Shown here: positions 24,320-32,710 of the stretch, one piece after another
How the letters are laid out: the number at the start of each line of letters is the position of its first letter
How positions within the stretch are numbered: position 1 is the stretch's first letter
Assembly (NCBI RefSeq): GCF_000699505.1
Contig: NZ_CP007490.1
Span: 186,001 to 250,000, forward strand
Direction: 5' to 3'
Source: Rhodoluna lacicola
GTDB taxonomy: Bacteria > Actinomycetota > Actinomycetes > Actinomycetales > Microbacteriaceae
DNA length: 64,000 bases
Translations under genes and position numbers: made by a program
Notes under the pieces: model-generated
What the model saw: only the letters and a program-made list of their open reading frames with translations
Told to the model about the DNA's origin: nothing
The model's database searches: none

Positions 24320-24790
24320 TTGCACATCGACCTCTAGGTCCTTGCCCTTGAGTAGGGCCATGGTTTCCTGTAGGTCATCGCGGCTCTTGCTTTGCACGCG
24401 AAGCTCGTCACCCTGAATTTGGCACTTCACACTCTTTGGGCCTTCTTCGCGAATGATCTTTGAAATCTTTTTGGCGTTCTCTTGGTCGATGCCGTTCTTG
24501 AGCTCGCCCTCAATGCGGTATTCCTTGCCCGATGGGTAAGGCTTTCCGTCTACAAAACTCTTTAGCGAGATGCCGCGCTTCACTAACTTTGACTGGAACA
24601 CGTCTAGCACTGCCTTGACGCGCTCTTCGCTAGATGCTTTCATCAAAATCTTTTCGCCTGACCAGTCAATCTCGGCGCCTACTCCCTTGAAGTCATAACG
24701 TGACTCAATTTCCTTTTGAGCCTGCATCAAAGCGTTGTTCGCTTCTTGCTTGTCTACCTTGCTTACGATGTCGAATGTTGAATCAGCCAT
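24302..24790 (-). CDS. YajQ family nucleotide/cyclic di-GMP-binding protein
   Basis: 162 residues matching YajQ: start [37 protein letters not shown], and end [16 protein letters not shown]. Two RNA-recognition-like folds. Proteobacterial members bind c-di-GMP; the role in actinobacteria is open. TAAACT lies six bases before the ATG. No c-di-GMP enzyme is in the window. Confidence 0.92.
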   Translation of the reverse strand: MADSTFDIVSKVDKQEANNALMQAQKEIESRYDFKGVGAEIDWSGEKILMKASSEERVKAVLDVFQSKLVKRGISLKSFVDGKPYPSGKEYRIEGELKNGIDQENAKKISKIIREEGPKSVKCQIQGDELRVQSKSRDDLQETMALLKGKDLEVDVQFQNFR

Positions 24791-24796
24791 GTGGTT

Positions 24797-24802
24797 AGTT
24801 TA
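24797..24802 (-). promoter_or_regulatory. -10 element of yajQ (leaderless)
   Basis: TAAACT on the minus strand, six bases before the ATG at 24790. Confidence 0.5.
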
Positions 24803-24825
24803 CTTACCGTCGCGATAAATGGTTG

Positions 24826-25860
24826 TTATCGGGCACCCACGGCAGGGCGGGCGGTGCTCGAGCGAATCAAAAGACTCACTGGCCACTCCACGTCTTCTTC
24901 AACGTTCACATGACTGTCCAGGGTGGGGTCGCTCAAAACTGAAATTAGCAGTCGCGCAGCTTCAGCCCCTTGAGCTCGAACATTCTGATCAATCGTGGTG
25001 AGTCCAAACAGCTCTGCCATGTCGTGGTTGTCGATTCCGATAACTGAAATGTCTTCGGGCACTCGAAGGCCAAGATCTTTGGCGGCCATCATTGCGCCAA
25101 AACCCATTTCATCGGAGTTGGCAAAAATTGCGGTTGGTGAATTCTTTGGATCACCCAGCATCTGCTTGGCAACTTTGTAGGCGCCCTGCGCGGTGTAGTC
25201 GGCTTCAACCAACCAGTTCTTTCGAGTCTCAAGACCGGCTTCATGCATAGCCTCAAGGTAACCCTCGCGGCGTTTGTCTGCCTGATTAAATTCTCGGTCG
25301 GTCTTAACCGCACCGCTAATGTTGGCAACGCGAGTGTGCCCAAGTGAAAGCAAGTGCTCGGTGGCAAGTTTGCCGGCATCGTGGTCATTCATCGAAAGGC
25401 TTCTGGCACCATGCACCTGACCACCAATAGCGATGATCGGCTTTTTCATTTTGTCGAGTTGAGCAAGTTCTTCTTCATCGGGATGAACCGCAAGAGTAAT
25501 CACGGCGTCAACTCGCTTGCGCAAAAGAAAATCGGTGAAAATCTTTTTGCGTTGCTCGGCACCACCGCTCATGTTGTAGAGCGTCAGGTCGTAGCCGTGC
25601 TCAATGAGAGTTGATTCAATTGCTTCCAGGGCCGAAGAGAAAAACCATCGATCAACGTATGGCATAACCACACCGATATTTCGATTGCGGCCCGTGGCCA
25701 AGGTGTAGGCAGAGTGTGAGGCGATGTAGCCAAGTTCGCGAGCGGCCTCTTCAACCTTTTGACGGGCCTTCTCTGAGACAACGTCTTTGCCGCTCAGGGC
25801 ACGCGAGACCGTTGCGGTTGAAACGCCCGCAAGCCTTGCAACGTCTTCGATGCCAGCCAT
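24826..25860 (-). CDS. LacI family transcriptional regulator
   Basis: 344 residues: N-terminal helix-turn-helix IEDVARLAGVSTATVSRALSG, hinge helix near residue 50, and a periplasmic-binding-like sugar domain. An AGGA box lies before the ATG. The regulated genes are not adjacent; the two GH13 glucosidases at 31-34 kb are a possible target set but carry no copy of its upstream TGTAAA dyad near their starts. Ligand unknown, probably a sugar. Confidence 0.88.
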   Translation of the reverse strand: MAGIEDVARLAGVSTATVSRALSGKDVVSEKARQKVEEAARELGYIASHSAYTLATGRNRNIGVVMPYVDRWFFSSALEAIESTLIEHGYDLTLYNMSGGAEQRKKIFTDFLLRKRVDAVITLAVHPDEEELAQLDKMKKPIIAIGGQVHGARSLSMNDHDAGKLATEHLLSLGHTRVANISGAVKTDREFNQADKRREGYLEAMHEAGLETRKNWLVEADYTAQGAYKVAKQMLGDPKNSPTAIFANSDEMGFGAMMAAKDLGLRVPEDISVIGIDNHDMAELFGLTTIDQNVRAQGAEAARLLISVLSDPTLDSHVNVEEDVEWPVSLLIRSSTARPAVGAR

Positions 25861-25889
25861 GTAAATTCCTGTAAATTTCGTTGGTGAAA

Positions 25890-25904
25890 TGTAAATCTTT
25901 TACA
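25890..25904. promoter_or_regulatory. Candidate LacI-family autoregulatory operator
   Basis: TGTAAA-TCT-TTTACA dyad 30 bp upstream of the LacI gene, with two further TGTAAAT half-sites at 25860-25866 and 25870-25876. Confidence 0.45.
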
Positions 25905-25964
25905 AACCTAGGCCCTATGCGCCTCTCAGGGCAATCTGGATTTCAGGCCTGTGGATTATTCGGC

Positions 25965-25970
25965 TAAACT
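25965..25970 (+). promoter_or_regulatory. Candidate -10 of tRNA-Tyr
   Basis: TAAACT about 48 bases before the mature tRNA 5' end. Confidence 0.3.
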
Positions 25971-26018
25971 TTTCAAGCACATCCGTTCGGCTGATTACAG
26001 GCGGCCGGAAGTGCACCT

Positions 26019-26100
26019 GGCTAGTTACCCAAGTGGCCAAAGGGAACTGACTGTAAATCAGCTGGCTCAGCCTTCGGGGGTTCGAATCCCTCACTAGCCA
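26019..26100 (+). tRNA. tRNA-Tyr (GTA)
   Basis: 82-nt type II tRNA. Acceptor GGCTAGT / ACTAGCC; anticodon loop CTGTAAA gives GTA; long variable arm; T arm with GGTTCGAATCC. No CCA is encoded. A terminator follows. Confidence 0.95.
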
Positions 26101-26107
26101 CAACAGA

Positions 26108-26135
26108 AGCCCTCTCATTGAATTGAGAGGGCTTT
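26108..26135 (+). terminator. Terminator of tRNA-Tyr
   Basis: 10-bp arms AGCCCTCTCA (26108-26117) / TGAGAGGGCT (26124-26133) followed by TTTG. Confidence 0.75.
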
Positions 26136-26164
26136 GCTGTTGTGGTTATAAAGAAGCCAGATCC

Positions 26165-27124
26165 CTAAAGGATCACCCCGGAGAACCAGGTCAAAAAAGG
26201 GATGCCCACGAAAAGGTTCATCGGGAATGTGATGCCCAGGCTGGTGGTGATGTAGAGCCCGGGTTTTGCATCGGGTAATGAAAGCTTGACGGCAGCCGGA
26301 GCAGCGATATAAGAGGCACTCGCGCAGAGCAGGCCAAAAACCACCGAGCCACCCTGACTGATGCCAATAGCTTGGGAGATGGCAACTCCCAGAGCGCCCG
26401 AGACCAACGGAAATCCCAGGGCAAAGGCCAGCAGACCAAAGCCGGCACGACGCGCTTCCTTCACGCTTTTGCCAGCCTGGATACCCAGTTGCAGCAGGAA
26501 GATCGTGAGCATGCCGGTGAAAATGCTGCCAAAGAATGGCTCGACTTTTTCGTAGCCGGTGGGGCCAGTGATGAACCCAATCAAAATTCCACCAATCAAA
26601 AGAATCACCGATTTGGAGGTAAACACTTCGTTGAGCGCGGTTGACAGCGCGCCATCTCGCGACGACCGCTTAGCCAACAGGATGCCCACGATGATGCCAG
26701 GAACCTCCATGACGGCAAGCAGCGAGGGCATGTACCCCTCAACCGCCAAATTAGCGTTCTCTAGAAAGACCAGACCGGCGGTGAAGGTGACCAGCGATGT
26801 AGAACCGTAATGAGCGGCCAGGGCACCACGATTTATTTTGTCCAGCGGAGTAATCAGCTTGAGTCCAAAAAATACCGCGATTGGAATCAAGCAGCCAACA
26901 CCGATAGCCACCAGCACCGGCAGCCACACCTCGGCGGCTGGTGTGGTGCTCAGCGAAACTCCGCCCTTGATGCCGATTGCAAGCAAAAGGTAGATCGACA
27001 GAAAATCAAATATCTGACCGGGAATTTGCAGTTGGCTGCGAACTAGGACCAGCGAAAGCCCAAGAATGAAGGCCAAAACGGGAGGGGAGGCGATATTTGC
27101 CAGGGCGAGTTGTATTGAATCCAC
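26165..27124 (-). CDS. SbtA-like sodium-dependent bicarbonate permease
   Basis: About 319 residues, roughly ten membrane helices in two inverted halves. It matches the SbtA/DUF897 family (LAIGIKGGVSLS; AAHYGSTSLVTFTAGLVFLE; YMPSLLAVMEVPGI; VVFGLLCASASYIAAPAAVKLSLPDA). Cyanobacterial SbtA is a Na+/HCO3- symporter. In a heterotroph it could feed anaplerotic carboxylases. The GTG at 27124 follows GGAAAG at six bases; a longer in-frame start at 27187 adds an unlikely N-terminus. No sbtB gene is adjacent. Confidence 0.82.
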   Translation of the reverse strand: MDSIQLALANIASPPVLAFILGLSLVLVRSQLQIPGQIFDFLSIYLLLAIGIKGGVSLSTTPAAEVWLPVLVAIGVGCLIPIAVFFGLKLITPLDKINRGALAAHYGSTSLVTFTAGLVFLENANLAVEGYMPSLLAVMEVPGIIVGILLAKRSSRDGALSTALNEVFTSKSVILLIGGILIGFITGPTGYEKVEPFFGSIFTGMLTIFLLQLGIQAGKSVKEARRAGFGLLAFALGFPLVSGALGVAISQAIGISQGGSVVFGLLCASASYIAAPAAVKLSLPDAKPGLYITTSLGITFPMNLFVGIPFLTWFSGVIL

Positions 27125-27145
27125 GGGCGACTTTCCGAAGTTGAT

Positions 27146-27176
27146 TTGACAGGAAATAGAATACAGGAAATAATAT
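27146..27176 (+). promoter_or_regulatory. Candidate TerC promoter with direct repeat
   Basis: TTGACA (27146-27151) and TAATAT (27171-27176), 19 bp apart. The sequence ACAGGAAATA occurs twice (27149-27158 and 27163-27172), 14 bp apart, in the same stretch. Confidence 0.35.
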
Positions 27177-27210
27177 TCTGTAATCAAACTTCCTTCGAGA
27201 AAGTGTGCAA

Positions 27211-28158
27211 ATGAACGTCGAACTCTGGATGTGGACCTCGGTTATCGGGTTGATCTTGGTGATGCTGCTGATTGACCTGTTCGCTCACCGCAAGGCTCAC
27301 GAGATTGCCGTGAAAGAGGCTGCAATTTGGTCGGCGTTCTGGGTGGCCACCGGAGTGGCTTTTGGAGTTTTGATGTGGAATTATTTTGGCGCCGAATTTG
27401 GCCAGCAGTACTTCGCCGGATTCTTGATTGAGAAATCTCTTGCCGTCGACAACGTATTTATTTGGGCAATAATTTTTGCCAGCTTCGCAGTGCCAAGAAA
27501 GTATCAGCACCGCGTGCTTTTCCTTGGTGTTTTGGGCGCACTGGTATTCCGTGGAATCTTTATCGCCGCAGGATCCGTAATCATCGAGAGTTTCGCATGG
27601 GTACTTTACCTTTTTGCCGCATTCCTGATCTTCACCGGCATTCAAATGTTGCGCAAGCGCTCAGAGCACAGCGACCCATCTAAGTCGAAATTCTTCAGAT
27701 GGTTCTCTCGCATCGTTCCTTCGACCAACGAGTACCACGGCCAAAAGCTATTCATTAGAAAGAACGGCGCGCTAATCGCAACACCGCTTTTGATGGTTCT
27801 GGTTTTGATTGAGTTCACCGACATAATCTTTGCCGTCGACTCGATTCCGGCTATCTTTGCGGTGACCTCGGAGCCATTCCTAGTTTTCACCGCAAACGCC
27901 TTTGCAATCCTGGGTCTTCGAGCGATGTACTTCTTACTTGCCGACATGATGCACCGATTTGTTTACCTCAAGCTAGGTTTGGCGCTGGTGCTCATTTGGG
28001 TTGGTATCAAGATGGGTCTGCACGACATTGTCAAAATTCCAACCCCGATATCCCTCGGCGTGATCATTGCAATTCTTGCGGTGGCGATTATTGCAAGCTT
28101 CAGAGTCACGCGTGTAAGTGGCGATAACAAGCCTGAGGCGGTAAAAGTAGGAGAATAG
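27211..28158 (+). CDS. TerC family integral membrane protein
   Basis: About 315 residues and nine helices. Acidic residues in membrane segments typical of TerC: SVIGLILVMLLIDLFAH, KSLAVDNVFIWAIIF, LVLIEFTDIIFAVDSIPAIFAVT. TerC-type proteins are linked to tellurite resistance and to Mn2+ export loading of secreted enzymes. The ATG at 27211 has GAGAAAG seven bases upstream; a GTG two codons earlier is also possible. Divergent from the bicarbonate permease; the HTH gene follows closely. Confidence 0.9.
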   Translation: MNVELWMWTSVIGLILVMLLIDLFAHRKAHEIAVKEAAIWSAFWVATGVAFGVLMWNYFGAEFGQQYFAGFLIEKSLAVDNVFIWAIIFASFAVPRKYQHRVLFLGVLGALVFRGIFIAAGSVIIESFAWVLYLFAAFLIFTGIQMLRKRSEHSDPSKSKFFRWFSRIVPSTNEYHGQKLFIRKNGALIATPLLMVLVLIEFTDIIFAVDSIPAIFAVTSEPFLVFTANAFAILGLRAMYFLLADMMHRFVYLKLGLALVLIWVGIKMGLHDIVKIPTPISLGVIIAILAVAIIASFRVTRVSGDNKPEAVKVGE

Positions 28159-28162
28159 TGGC

Positions 28163-28432
28163 ATGGCCAACTGGACTTTTCTTACTCACCACGGACACGT
28201 GCTGGTGGCGATTGCCCAGGACCCGGAACTAACCATCGATCAAATCTCAGCAAAAGTTGGCATCACCGCAAGGGCGACCGCCGGCATTCTCAACGATTTG
28301 GTTGACGCAGGCTACCTGGTCAAAGAAAAAGTTGGCCGCAACAACCGCTACACCGTTCACGGCGAATTAGCGATGCGGCACCCGCTCAATGACCACACCA
28401 AGGTGGCTGACCTGCTATCGCTGTTTGGCTAA
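28163..28432 (+). CDS. Small winged-helix protein
   Basis: 89 residues forming one winged helix-turn-helix (LTIDQISAKVGITARATAGILNDLVDAGYLVKEKVGRNNRYTV) and a short tail. This is the MarR/ArsR-like fold seen in regulators of membrane stress and metal genes, but without metal-binding cysteines. AGGAG precedes the ATG, and it starts four bases after terC, so it may control that gene. Confidence 0.78.
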   Translation: MANWTFLTHHGHVLVAIAQDPELTIDQISAKVGITARATAGILNDLVDAGYLVKEKVGRNNRYTVHGELAMRHPLNDHTKVADLLSLFG

Positions 28433-28485
28433 ATAACCCCCTGCGCCTCTAGAGTTGGATTAACAACTAGCACCAAGGGAGCGCT

Positions 28486-28893
28486 TTGAGCGAGATCGAG
28501 TTCACCACCCGCAAGTGGGTTCGCCCAGAAGACCTGAACGCCAACGGCACCTTATTTGGTGGCAGCCTACTTAAGTGGATTGACGAAGAGGCCACAATTT
28601 ACGCCATTCTTCAGCTGGGAAACCGTCGCGTGGTCACCAAAATCATCTCTGAAATCAATTTTGTTGCCTCGGCAATTAAGGGTGACCTGATTGAAATGGG
28701 TCTGGTAGCTACCAAGTTTGGCACTACCTCAATCACCATGCGAGCCGAGGTTCGCAACATGGTCACAAAGAAGAACATTCTGACGGTGGACCACATAGTC
28801 TTTGTAAGTCTGGATCAGGAAGGTAAGCCGCTTCCTCATGGTTATACAGAGGTAAGCACCGATAGGGATCGAATCCCGCAAGAGCATCTCTAG
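28486..28893 (+). CDS. Hotdog-fold acyl-CoA thioesterase
   Basis: 135 residues of the YciA/BFIT type: the opening EFTTRKWVRPEDLNANGTLFGG and the long helix SLLKWIDEEATIYA. Hydrolyses acyl-CoA; exact substrate unknown. It could in principle serve as the DHNA-CoA thioesterase missing from the men cluster, but the sequence is closer to general acyl-CoA thioesterases. TTG start supported by AAGGGAG. Confidence 0.85.
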   Translation: MSEIEFTTRKWVRPEDLNANGTLFGGSLLKWIDEEATIYAILQLGNRRVVTKIISEINFVASAIKGDLIEMGLVATKFGTTSITMRAEVRNMVTKKNILTVDHIVFVSLDQEGKPLPHGYTEVSTDRDRIPQEHL

Positions 28894-28932
28894 AGATGAA
28901 GAACAAAGTTTTATAAACAAGGGGAGACAAAG

Positions 28933-31023
28933 TTGTCAGGTTTCATCAATTTCATCACCGGACGCAAGAGTGCCTGGGTCACTCTGCTAATTGGACTATT
29001 TTTTGCGATTCTTGCATTTGGTCCATTGCGAGCGGCAAGTACAGAGCTAAACCCCGGTGTTGGGCTTCCGGCAGACACCGAATCGGTAATTGTTGATGAA
29101 AAGCTGGCGACATTGCCAGGTTCTGATTCAACCGCCGCCGTAATTGTTTACGCGTCAGACAGTGAACTTACCAAGGCTCAGACCCAGTGGCTGCAGGGTG
29201 AGTTTGACCCGATGACCCAGCTGCCAACCGGTGGCGCCAACGAGAAGTTCTTGGAATTCACCAACGCTGAATTCAACGATGCCAAGTTTGTTCCACCGGC
29301 TTCAATCTCAGAAGACAAAACCACCGCTGTGATCACCGTGCCGATGGAAAAGACAGACGCAACTGAAGAAATCACATCGCGTATTGAAAAAATCAGGGAG
29401 ATTGCGAAAGAAGATATTCCTGCCGGTCTTGAAGTTTATGTAACCGGTCCAGAGGGATTTAGTGCAGACCTATCCGGTGTATTCGCCGGTGCTGACTTTA
29501 CATTGCTCCTTTCAACAGTCGTGGTAGTTGCCGTGCTGCTACTGATTACCTATCGTTCACCAACGCTTTGGTTGGTGCCATTGCTGGTTGTAGGTACAGC
29601 TGATGGGATGGCTGGGCAATTAGCTCGTCAGGTTGCAAAACTATTTGGCATTACGCCCGATGGTTCGGTAACCGGAATTTTGTCGGTGTTGGTGTTTGGT
29701 GCCGGCACCAACTACGCGTTGCTTTTGATAGCCCGATACCGCGAAGAGTTGCTATCCACTGAGGATCGTCACGAGGCCATGGCCAAGGCGGTGCGCGGTG
29801 CAGGACCGGCAATCATCGCATCTGGCTCAACTGTCACCCTTGCACTTTTGACATTGGCGTTCGCAGACCTAGCCGGAAACCGAGCACTTGGAATTGTTTG
29901 TGCGGTCGGAATTGTCATTGCCATGATTGCGGCGCTGTGCGTTCTTCCTGCAGCGCTAGTTGTTTTTGGTCGTGGATTGTTCTGGCCGTTTGTTCCAAAG
30001 TTTGGTGGCGTCAACAAGAGCGACAGCGGACTTTGGGCAAAGCTTGGCCGCGGAGTAAGCAAGAGGCCAGTTGCAGTTTCTGTTCTGGGCGTGCTGATTT
30101 TGGGTGGTCTCGCCTCTGGCGTTGGCGGCATTCAAGTTGGTCTGGCATCAACTGATCGATTCCTGAAGACTCCCGAGGCCGTGGTTGGTCAGCAGGTTCT
30201 TGCCGAGGCATTCCCGGCCGGAAGTACCAGTCCATCAATCGTGATCACTAATAACGAGCAGATGAACGATGTGAAGCACGCGGCTGAAAAGGTCGAGGGT
30301 GTTGCATCGGTTTCAATTGGGGCAAAGAGCTCCGAGTTCACTCGGCTAGATGTTGTGCTTGACGGCGAGAGTCAGTCTGAAGAGGCCTATGCCTCAATCA
30401 AGGCACTGCGCGCGGCGGTGCAAGAAATTGATGGCGCCGACGCAATGGTTGGTGGTTTAGATGCTCAGGCACTTGATGTAAAAGAAGCCTACGCACACGA
30501 CCAGCTAATTGTTATTCCACTGATTCTGATTTTGGTCTTTGTGGTGTTGGTGCTGCTGCTGCGTGCGCTGGTTGCTCCAGTGCTCTTGCTGGTCACCGTG
30601 GTTGCATCATTCTTTGCATCGATGGGTGCCGGCTGGTGGATTTTCGTCAACGTGCTTGGCTTCCCGGCACTTGACCTCAGCGTGTTCCTCTACAGCTTCT
30701 TGTTCCTGGTTGCCCTGGGTGTTGACTACAACATCTTCCTGGTCACCCGAGCAAAAGAAGAGGCAGAAAAGCTTGGTACCAAAGAGGGAATGATTAAGGC
30801 ATTGAGCGCAACCGGTGGCGTGATCACCAGTGCGGGTATTTTGCTGGCTGCCGTTTTCGCGGTGCTTGGCGTGCTACCTCTGGTCGCGCTGGCACAGATC
30901 GGTGTGATTGTTTGCATTGGTGTGCTGCTGGACACCCTGTTGGTGCGAACCGTGATTGTTCCCGCCCTTGCGTTTATGACCGGCAAGAAGTTCTGGCTGC
31001 CAAACAAGAAGTACCAGTCTTAA
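28933..31023 (+). CDS. MMPL family transporter (RND-like)
   Basis: 696 residues in two repeats, each with one helix, a large extracytoplasmic domain and five helices. The second-repeat signature LDLSVFLYSFLFLVALGVDYNIFLVTRAKEE holds the proton-relay GVDY residues, and the first repeat has LVFGAGTNYALLLIARYREEL. MMPL proteins export lipids or drugs. TTG start with AGGGGAGA. The stop overlaps the convergent glucosidase gene by four bases. Confidence 0.9.
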   Translation: MSGFINFITGRKSAWVTLLIGLFFAILAFGPLRAASTELNPGVGLPADTESVIVDEKLATLPGSDSTAAVIVYASDSELTKAQTQWLQGEFDPMTQLPTGGANEKFLEFTNAEFNDAKFVPPASISEDKTTAVITVPMEKTDATEEITSRIEKIREIAKEDIPAGLEVYVTGPEGFSADLSGVFAGADFTLLLSTVVVVAVLLLITYRSPTLWLVPLLVVGTADGMAGQLARQVAKLFGITPDGSVTGILSVLVFGAGTNYALLLIARYREELLSTEDRHEAMAKAVRGAGPAIIASGSTVTLALLTLAFADLAGNRALGIVCAVGIVIAMIAALCVLPAALVVFGRGLFWPFVPKFGGVNKSDSGLWAKLGRGVSKRPVAVSVLGVLILGGLASGVGGIQVGLASTDRFLKTPEAVVGQQVLAEAFPAGSTSPSIVITNNEQMNDVKHAAEKVEGVASVSIGAKSSEFTRLDVVLDGESQSEEAYASIKALRAAVQEIDGADAMVGGLDAQALDVKEAYAHDQLIVIPLILILVFVVLVLLLRALVAPVLLLVTVVASFFASMGAGWWIFVNVLGFPALDLSVFLYSFLFLVALGVDYNIFLVTRAKEEAEKLGTKEGMIKALSATGGVITSAGILLAAVFAVLGVLPLVALAQIGVIVCIGVLLDTLLVRTVIVPALAFMTGKKFWLPNKKYQS

Positions 31024-32708
31024 ATCTTTAGCCAAACGGTTTGATCAGCGACCAACGCATGGCCGCTGGTCATTCCGTGCAGGCTTAAGGCAACAACTTC
31101 ACCGGCTGGAAGTGAAATTGGTTCATGGCCAAAGTTATGAACCACAAGAATTTCACCGTTGCGAAAACCAAGTGATTTTTCACCGATGTATTCCGCAACC
31201 CATTCAAACGAGCCTTCTCCAAGTTTTAGTTCGGCTCGTAACTTGAGCGCGTGCTTGTAGAGCTCAAGAGTTGATCCGGCTACACCATCTTGCTGATCTC
31301 TTGAATAGGCAGCGTAAATTTCTGGCTGCGGCAACCAAGATTTGCCAGTGGTGTTGAAACCATTTGCCGCGCCAGCCCCAGACTCCCAAGGCAGCGGCAC
31401 TCGGCAACCATCGCGACCAACTCTTTGGCCATTTGTGCGGGCAAATGTAGGGTCCTGACGGTACTGGGGTTCCAGGGTGGTGTGCTCGGGCAGACCAAGT
31501 TCCTCACCCTGATACAAATACATAGACCCCGGCAGCGCAAGGGTAAACAGCGTGGCTGCGCGGGCGCGACGCAGGCCTAGTTCGCGATCCGGCTGCGGAT
31601 CGTTTGGGCCAATTCCATTTGAGGCGGTTGGCCGACCGGTGAGGCCACCCATGCGTGAAGCGTGACGAATGATGTCGTGATTGGAAAGCACCCAGGTAGA
31701 CGGGGCGCCAACACCATCGAAGGCGGTAAAAGATTCATTGATTGTGTTGAACAGAATTTCTGGCTTCCACTCTGAATCTAGAAACCGAAAATTGAAAGTT
31801 TGGTTGAACTCGTCAGCACGAACCCATAGCGCCATGAATGAGAGCGGAAGCACGTAGGCTTCACCACACATCGCGCGATCACCCGGGTAGCTATCTAGAA
31901 TTGCTCGCCATTTTCTAAAAATTGGATGCACGGATTCTTGAAACCACATCGGCGGCGATGGTTCGCCCTCAATAAAACCTGCGCCAGCACGTTCGATGTC
32001 TGGGTGATCAGGAAGGCCAGCGGCTTTTGCCATTGCGTGTGGTTGATCAACGCGAAAACCATCGACTCCACGGTCCAACCAGAATCGCAGAATTTCTTCG
32101 AAGGCCTCTTCAACCTTTGGGTTCTCCCAATTTAGATCCGGTTGAGACGAATCAAATAGGTGAAGGTACCACTGCCCGGGGGTGCCATCGGTGTTGGTGG
32201 TTCTTGTCCAAGCTGGACCACCAAACATAGACAACCAGTTATTAGGGGGTAGCTCGCCTTTCTGACCTTTGCCATCTTTGAAATGGTAGAAGGCGCGTTC
32301 GGCTGAACCCGGCGCAGATTTCAGTGCGGCTTGAAACCAGTCGTGTTGGTCACTGGTGTGATTTGGAACCAGGTCAACAAGTACTCGGATTTTCAGCAAA
32401 TGCGCCCGGCTAACCATGGCATCAAAATCATCCAAAGTTCCAAACAGCGGATCCACATCGCGATAGTCGCTTACGTCGTAACCCGCATCTTTTTGAGGTG
32501 AGCGCATAAAAGGAGAAAGCCAAATCGCATCGATCCCCAAGGCAGCAAGAGAATCCAATCGTGAAGTTATGCCAGGTAGGTCACCCATTCCGTCGCCGTT
32601 TGAATCGGCGAAAGATCGAGGGTAGATCTGATAGATAACCGCTGAGCGCCACCATTCACCATTGAAATTAGATTTGTGACGAACTCCGGCGGTCAGATCA
32701 ATTGGCAT
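31020..32708 (-). CDS. GH13 alpha-glucosidase-type enzyme (paralog A)
   Basis: 562 residues, cytosolic (no signal). Family 13 regions: VDLVPNHTSDQH, the nucleophile Asp221 in GFRVDQPH, the acid/base Glu283 in MCGEAYVLP, and SNHDIIRH. Close to oligo-1,6-glucosidase and maltose-hydrolysing enzymes. Region II reads RVDQPH instead of the RVDVAH of its neighbour, which may alter the sugar subsite. It starts two bases after paralog B; TAAGTT lies six bases before its ATG, inside paralog B, so a second promoter is possible. Confidence 0.9.
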   Translation of the reverse strand: MPIDLTAGVRHKSNFNGEWWRSAVIYQIYPRSFADSNGDGMGDLPGITSRLDSLAALGIDAIWLSPFMRSPQKDAGYDVSDYRDVDPLFGTLDDFDAMVSRAHLLKIRVLVDLVPNHTSDQHDWFQAALKSAPGSAERAFYHFKDGKGQKGELPPNNWLSMFGGPAWTRTTNTDGTPGQWYLHLFDSSQPDLNWENPKVEEAFEEILRFWLDRGVDGFRVDQPHAMAKAAGLPDHPDIERAGAGFIEGEPSPPMWFQESVHPIFRKWRAILDSYPGDRAMCGEAYVLPLSFMALWVRADEFNQTFNFRFLDSEWKPEILFNTINESFTAFDGVGAPSTWVLSNHDIIRHASRMGGLTGRPTASNGIGPNDPQPDRELGLRRARAATLFTLALPGSMYLYQGEELGLPEHTTLEPQYRQDPTFARTNGQRVGRDGCRVPLPWESGAGAANGFNTTGKSWLPQPEIYAAYSRDQQDGVAGSTLELYKHALKLRAELKLGEGSFEWVAEYIGEKSLGFRNGEILVVHNFGHEPISLPAGEVVALSLHGMTSGHALVADQTVWLKI

Positions 32709-32710
32709 TG

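Noticed and set aside
25915-26118. 67-residue frame opposite tRNA-Tyr
   Set aside because: Typical spurious antisense-tRNA frame; the tRNA folds fully.
27125-27187. 21-residue extension of the bicarbonate permease
   Set aside because: It overlaps the terC promoter region and lacks a ribosome binding site, whereas the GTG at 27124 has GGAAAG at six bases.
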